Below are positions 61,068 through 64,000 of a stretch of 64,000 nucleotides of DNA, one piece after another. Source of the DNA: JBDIAR01 sp039812545 (GTDB lineage Bacteria; Actinomycetota; Actinomycetes; Actinomycetales; Dermatophilaceae). The translations under genes and the position numbers were made by a program. Positions within the stretch are counted from its first letter, which is position 1; each line of letters begins with the position of its first letter. The notes under the pieces were generated by a model. It was not told the DNA's origin. It saw only the letters and a list, made by a program, of their open reading frames with translations, and did no database searches. Location of the stretch: contig JBDIAR010000001.1 of NCBI GenBank assembly GCA_039812545.1, positions 9,805-73,804 of the forward strand, read 5' to 3'.

Positions 61068-61838
61068 ATGCCGATGATCGTCTTCGATGGGCCCGCCGCG
61101 CCCGAACCACTCGTCGCTCTCGCGCGTCGTGCGCGCACCGTCACCGTGCTCTCCGGCGCGGGGATGTCGGCCGAGAGCGGGGTGCCCACCTTCCGGGACG
61201 CCCAGGCCGGTCTGTGGGAGGAGTTCGACCCCATGATGCTGGCCACCCCGGAAGCGTGGCGGTCCGATCCGCCGTTCGTCTGGGCCTGGTATGCCTGGCG
61301 GGTCGCGCTCGTGCGAGCCGTGCAGCCGAACGCGGGCCACCGGGCCCTCGCCGCCTGGTCGCGCAACCGCGAACTGCTCATCGCGACCCAGAACGTCGAC
61401 GACCTGCACGAGCGGGCCGGCAGCGAGGTCCTCGCCCACCTGCACGGCAGCCTGATGTCGTTCCGGTGCGACACCTGCGGGACGGCATACGACGGGCCGC
61501 TCGACATCCCGGCCGAGCCGGTCGAACGGCTGGATCCGCCGCGCTGTCCCCGCGGCGACGGGTTGATCCGGCCCGGGGTCGTGTGGTTCGGGGAAGTGCT
61601 GCCGGACGGTGCCTTCGACGCCGCCCACGACGCCTGTCGCCGCAGCGATCTCGTGCTGGTCGTCGGGACGTCCGGCCTGGTCTATCCGGCCGCCGCCCTG
61701 CCCGATCTGGCCCGCGGAGCCGGCGTCCCCGTGGTCGAGATCAACCCGTCCGAGACCGAGATCAGCGAAGGGCTGGACATCTCCTGGCGGACCACGGCAG
61801 CCTCGGGTCTGCCCGCCTTGGTGGCGGCGGCGGTCTGA
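61068..61838 (+). CDS. cobB: Sirtuin, class III NAD-dependent protein deacylase
   Basis: 256 residues. NAD-binding GAGMSAESGVPTFRD (about 31-45), catalytic His in AHLHGSLMSFRC and TQNVDDLHERAG. The pair Tyr/Arg of WYAWR, which reads acidic acyl groups in class III sirtuins (SIRT5, E. coli CobB), predicts desuccinylase/demalonylase activity. Zinc ligands: CDTC is normal but the second pair reads RCPRGDG, with one Cys only. ATG 61068 or 61074 can be the start; both lie in or beside a GTATGCC motif and lack a Shine-Dalgarno. Confidence 0.88.
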   Translation: MPMIVFDGPAAPEPLVALARRARTVTVLSGAGMSAESGVPTFRDAQAGLWEEFDPMMLATPEAWRSDPPFVWAWYAWRVALVRAVQPNAGHRALAAWSRNRELLIATQNVDDLHERAGSEVLAHLHGSLMSFRCDTCGTAYDGPLDIPAEPVERLDPPRCPRGDGLIRPGVVWFGEVLPDGAFDAAHDACRRSDLVLVVGTSGLVYPAAALPDLARGAGVPVVEINPSETEISEGLDISWRTTAASGLPALVAAAV

Positions 61839-61865
61839 CCCATCCGGTATGTCAGGCTGGGGGTC

Positions 61866-62750
61866 ATGACGCGTCAGCCCGGCCCGCCGACCCACCACGT
61901 CGACGAACTCGTGCTGCGGGTCCTCCCCGAACCCGCGGAGACCGGGGAACCCCGCCGGTTCGCCGTGCAGGTGGAGCGGGACGGGCAGCTCGCCGGCACG
62001 GTCGGGATCCGCGAGCATTCGCCCGGGACGGCCGAGCTCGTCTGGGAGGTCCGTCCCGAGCACCGGCGCGCCCGGGTGGCCACCCGAGCCGTCCGCTTCG
62101 CCACCGAGTTCGCCTTCACCGAGCTCGGGATCCGGCGCGTCGAGGCGCACTGCCCGCGGACCGACCCCGCGTCCCAGTGGGTCGCGACCCGGGCGGGCCT
62201 GCGTTTCGAGTGTTTTCGGCGGGACCTCGACGGAGACCAGGCACAGTATGCCGCTCTGCCCGGCGACCCCGAGCCGGGGACCCGCGAGTCGTTCCTGGCC
62301 CAGCTCAACGCCCGCATGCCCAAGAAGCGGGCGATCGCCCAGGCGCTCGTCACCCGGGACGACGGACGGTTCCTGTTGTGCGAGTTGACCTACAAGCGGG
62401 AGTGGGATCTGCCCGGCGGTGTCGTTGACCCCGAGGAGTCACCGGCCCACGCAGTCGTCCGCGAACTGCGCGAGGAAATCGGTCTGGACCTGCCGCTGGA
62501 GGGCCTGCTCGCCGTCAACTGGCTCCCGCCCTACCGCCAGTGGGACGACGCCCTGCTCTTCGTCTTCCGTGCGATAGTGACCGACCTCGACATCGCCCGA
62601 ATGGTGTTGGAGCCCAGGGAGATCCGCGCCGTGCACTGGTGTATGCCGGACGACGTGGGCGATCGCGTGGCGCCGTACCTGGCCGCGCTGCTGCCCAGGC
62701 TCGTGACCGCCGACGGCACCGAATACCTCGAAAACAGCCGACTGCCCTGA
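61866..62750 (+). CDS. GNAT acetyltransferase-NUDIX hydrolase fusion
   Basis: 294 residues with two enzymes in one chain. Residues about 10-140 form a GNAT domain (VWEVRPEHRRARVATRAVRFATEFAF, then SQWVATRAGLRFE). Residues about 153-290 form a NUDIX domain with the box GGVVDPEESPAHAVVRELREEIGL. NUDIX domains cleave nucleoside diphosphates linked to another group. The GNAT Q/RxxGxG/A loop is imperfect (RRARVA), so the first domain may have lost activity or bind another acyl donor. Start ATG 61866, with a CAGGCT -10-like box 7 bases before it. The 2-hydroxyglutarate oxidase gene follows after 11 bases. Confidence 0.87.
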   Translation: MTRQPGPPTHHVDELVLRVLPEPAETGEPRRFAVQVERDGQLAGTVGIREHSPGTAELVWEVRPEHRRARVATRAVRFATEFAFTELGIRRVEAHCPRTDPASQWVATRAGLRFECFRRDLDGDQAQYAALPGDPEPGTRESFLAQLNARMPKKRAIAQALVTRDDGRFLLCELTYKREWDLPGGVVDPEESPAHAVVRELREEIGLDLPLEGLLAVNWLPPYRQWDDALLFVFRAIVTDLDIARMVLEPREIRAVHWCMPDDVGDRVAPYLAALLPRLVTADGTEYLENSRLP

Positions 62751-62761
62751 AGGAGACGCGG

Positions 62762-63964
62762 ATGACAACGCTGGACCGTCCCGATTTCGTCGTGATCGGC
62801 GGCGGCATCGTGGGCCTCGCCACCGCGCTGCGTCTGCTGGAGCGCGCGCCGGGCGCCGACGTCGTCGTTCTCGAGAAGGAGGACGACGTCGCCGTCCACC
62901 AGACCGGCCACAACAGCGGCGTGATCCACGCGGGGATCTACTACGCGCCCGGCAGTCTCAAGGCGCGGCTCTGCAAAGAGGGAGCCGAATGGACCCGGCG
63001 GTTCTGCGACGAGCACGGCATCCCGTACAAAGACACCGGCAAACTCATCGTCGCCACCGACGACCTCGAAACCGACAGGATGGCAGCGCTTTTCGAACGC
63101 GCCCAGCTCAACGGACTGGACGTGGAGAAGCTCGACGCCGCCGAACTGCGCCGCCGCGAGCCCAATGTCGTCGGACGCGCAGCCATCTTCCTGCGGACCA
63201 CCGGGATCGTCGACTACCGACGGGTCTGTCGCGCGATGGCCGACCTGATCCGCGACCGGGGCGGCCAGGTGCGTCTCGGCTCCGAGGTGACCGGAATCCG
63301 CGAAACCGGCGACGGAGTACGGATCGCCACCGCCTCCGGCGAGTCCTGGTATCCCGACAAGGTCGTCGTCTGCGGTGGCCTGCAGGCCGACCGGCTGGCG
63401 GCCCTGGCCGGCCTGGACCCGTCCTTTCAGATCGTCCCGTTCCGCGGCGAGTATTACCGGCTACCGGCCGATCGCGCCGGGTTGGTCACCACCTTGATCT
63501 ACCCGGTGCCGGACCCCGACCTTCCCTTCCTCGGCGTCCACCTGACGCTCACCATGGACGACGGCATCACCGTCGGACCCAACGCGGTCCTCGGCCTGGC
63601 CCGCGAGGGCTACCCGAAACGATCCTTCGACCGGCGCGACGCCGCAGCCCTCCTGCGCTTTCCCGGGTTCTGGCGAGTCGCCCGTTCCCAATGGCGCACC
63701 GGCCTGGTCGAGCAGTGGAACTCGTTGTCCAAGAAGGGGTATCTCGGCCTGGTCCGCAAGTACTGTCCCTCTCTGACCGTCGACGACCTGCTGCCCGAAC
63801 CCGCCGGCATCCGCGCCCAAGCGGTCCTGCGAGACGGCACCCTCGTCCAGGACTTCCTGTTCGAACAAACCGAGCGCGTGCTACACGTCTGCAATGCCCC
63901 GTCCCCCGCCGCGACCTCCGCGATGCCAATTGCGGCGATGATCGCCGACCGCCTCCTCACCTGA
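62762..63964 (+). CDS. lhgO: L-2-hydroxyglutarate oxidase
   Basis: 400 residues, DAO-type FAD enzyme. FAD motif FVVIGGGIVGLATALRLLER at about 9-28; the family hallmark HNSGVIHAGIYYAPGSLKA at about 49-67; C-terminal VCNAPSPAATSAMPIA. It oxidises L-2-hydroxyglutarate to 2-oxoglutarate, repairing a side product of dehydrogenases and feeding electrons to the quinone pool. ATG 62762 has AAGGAGA 5 bases upstream. It is co-transcribed with the GNAT-NUDIX gene, another possible metabolite-repair function. Confidence 0.92.
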   Translation: MTTLDRPDFVVIGGGIVGLATALRLLERAPGADVVVLEKEDDVAVHQTGHNSGVIHAGIYYAPGSLKARLCKEGAEWTRRFCDEHGIPYKDTGKLIVATDDLETDRMAALFERAQLNGLDVEKLDAAELRRREPNVVGRAAIFLRTTGIVDYRRVCRAMADLIRDRGGQVRLGSEVTGIRETGDGVRIATASGESWYPDKVVVCGGLQADRLAALAGLDPSFQIVPFRGEYYRLPADRAGLVTTLIYPVPDPDLPFLGVHLTLTMDDGITVGPNAVLGLAREGYPKRSFDRRDAAALLRFPGFWRVARSQWRTGLVEQWNSLSKKGYLGLVRKYCPSLTVDDLLPEPAGIRAQAVLRDGTLVQDFLFEQTERVLHVCNAPSPAATSAMPIAAMIADRLLT

Positions 63965-63978
63965 GTCGGCCCGCCCCG

Positions 63979-63984
63979 TAGGGT
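63979..63984 (+). promoter_or_regulatory. -10 box (TAGGGT) before a gene cut by the window end
   Basis: TAGGGT, 6 bases, then ATG 63991, the same leaderless arrangement as elsewhere in the window. Confidence 0.5.
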
Positions 63985-63990
63985 TTGCCC

Positions 63991-64000
63991 ATGGCAGAGA
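63991..64000 (+). CDS. Start of a further gene, truncated by the window end
   Basis: Only ATG GCA GAG A is visible (Met-Ala-Glu). The call rests on the upstream TAGGGT box at the leaderless distance and on the 26-base gap from the preceding gene. Identity cannot be given. Confidence 0.4.

Overview
The window is about 70% G+C with dense, often overlapping genes (GTGA and ATGA junctions), leaderless promoters, a 6C RNA, a Bpa/PafE proteasome activator, PadR/TetR/PucR regulators, DUF4235 and DUF3516 proteins, and CgoX-type haem synthesis. This is a chromosomal segment of an actinobacterium (Actinomycetota). The complete 5S/12S/1.3S methylmalonyl-CoA transcarboxylase operon points to a propionate-forming lineage (Propionibacteriales, or relatives such as Dermatophilaceae); the genus cannot be decided from this sequence. 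I see no tRNA, rRNA, IS element, prophage or CRISPR array.

Layout. 1-1.5 kb: GNAT acetyltransferase and L-asparaginase. 1.65-1.76 kb: 6C small RNA. 1.9-4.5 kb: OmpR-type two-component system and a PH-domain membrane protein. 4.5-6.4 kb: proteasome activator Bpa and a class V aminotransferase. 6.5-10.8 kb: padR and a MacB/FtsX-type ABC exporter. 10.9-15.0 kb: VanZ protein, quinone oxidoreductase, MobA-like protein and a divergent pair of paralogous VanY D,D-carboxypeptidases. 15.1-18.9 kb: an 80-residue orphan, hutH and hutF. 19.0-23.4 kb: DUF4235 protein, then a TPP riboswitch driving thiBPQ. 23.4-26.2 kb: radical SAM/SPASM protein coupled to cgoX. 26.4-30.2 kb: transcarboxylase operon. 30.4-34.3 kb: PKD-domain lytic transglycosylase, alanine-type aminotransferase, 74-residue protein. 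34.6-37.1 kb: Ski2-like helicase. 37.2-43.1 kb: xdhA-xdhB-xdhC-guaD, a complete guanine-to-urate operon. 43.2-46.6 kb: frameshifted histidine phosphatase, glycerate kinase, hydrolase, DUF2461. 46.6-49.9 kb: TetR and a two-gene ABC exporter. 50-55.9 kb: hydroxyacid dehydrogenase, aminotransferase, nitronate monooxygenase, PucR regulator, thioesterase. 55.9-64 kb: sortase, MFS transporter, CBS-BON protein, menD, dCMP deaminase, sirtuin, GNAT-NUDIX fusion, L-2-hydroxyglutarate oxidase.

How the genes work together. Most of the window is core metabolism: propionate fermentation (transcarboxylase), purine salvage/catabolism (GuaD, XdhABC, perhaps with the MobA-like protein for cofactor), histidine use (HutH, HutF), thiamine uptake, haem and menaquinone synthesis, and cell-wall remodelling (two VanY, VanZ, lytic transglycosylase, sortase).

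The most unusual signal is not a gene. The 7-mer GTATGCC (reverse complement GGCATAC) occurs about 105 times in 64 kb, in both orientations, inside and between genes. It is built from otherwise rare codons (GCA in GCA-TAC, ATA in GGC-ATA-CC, TAT in TAT-GCC). It looks like a genome-wide iterated DNA signal. A second recurrent pattern is a TAGNNT-like -10 box 6-9 bases before the start codon of genes without a Shine-Dalgarno sequence, that is, leaderless transcription.
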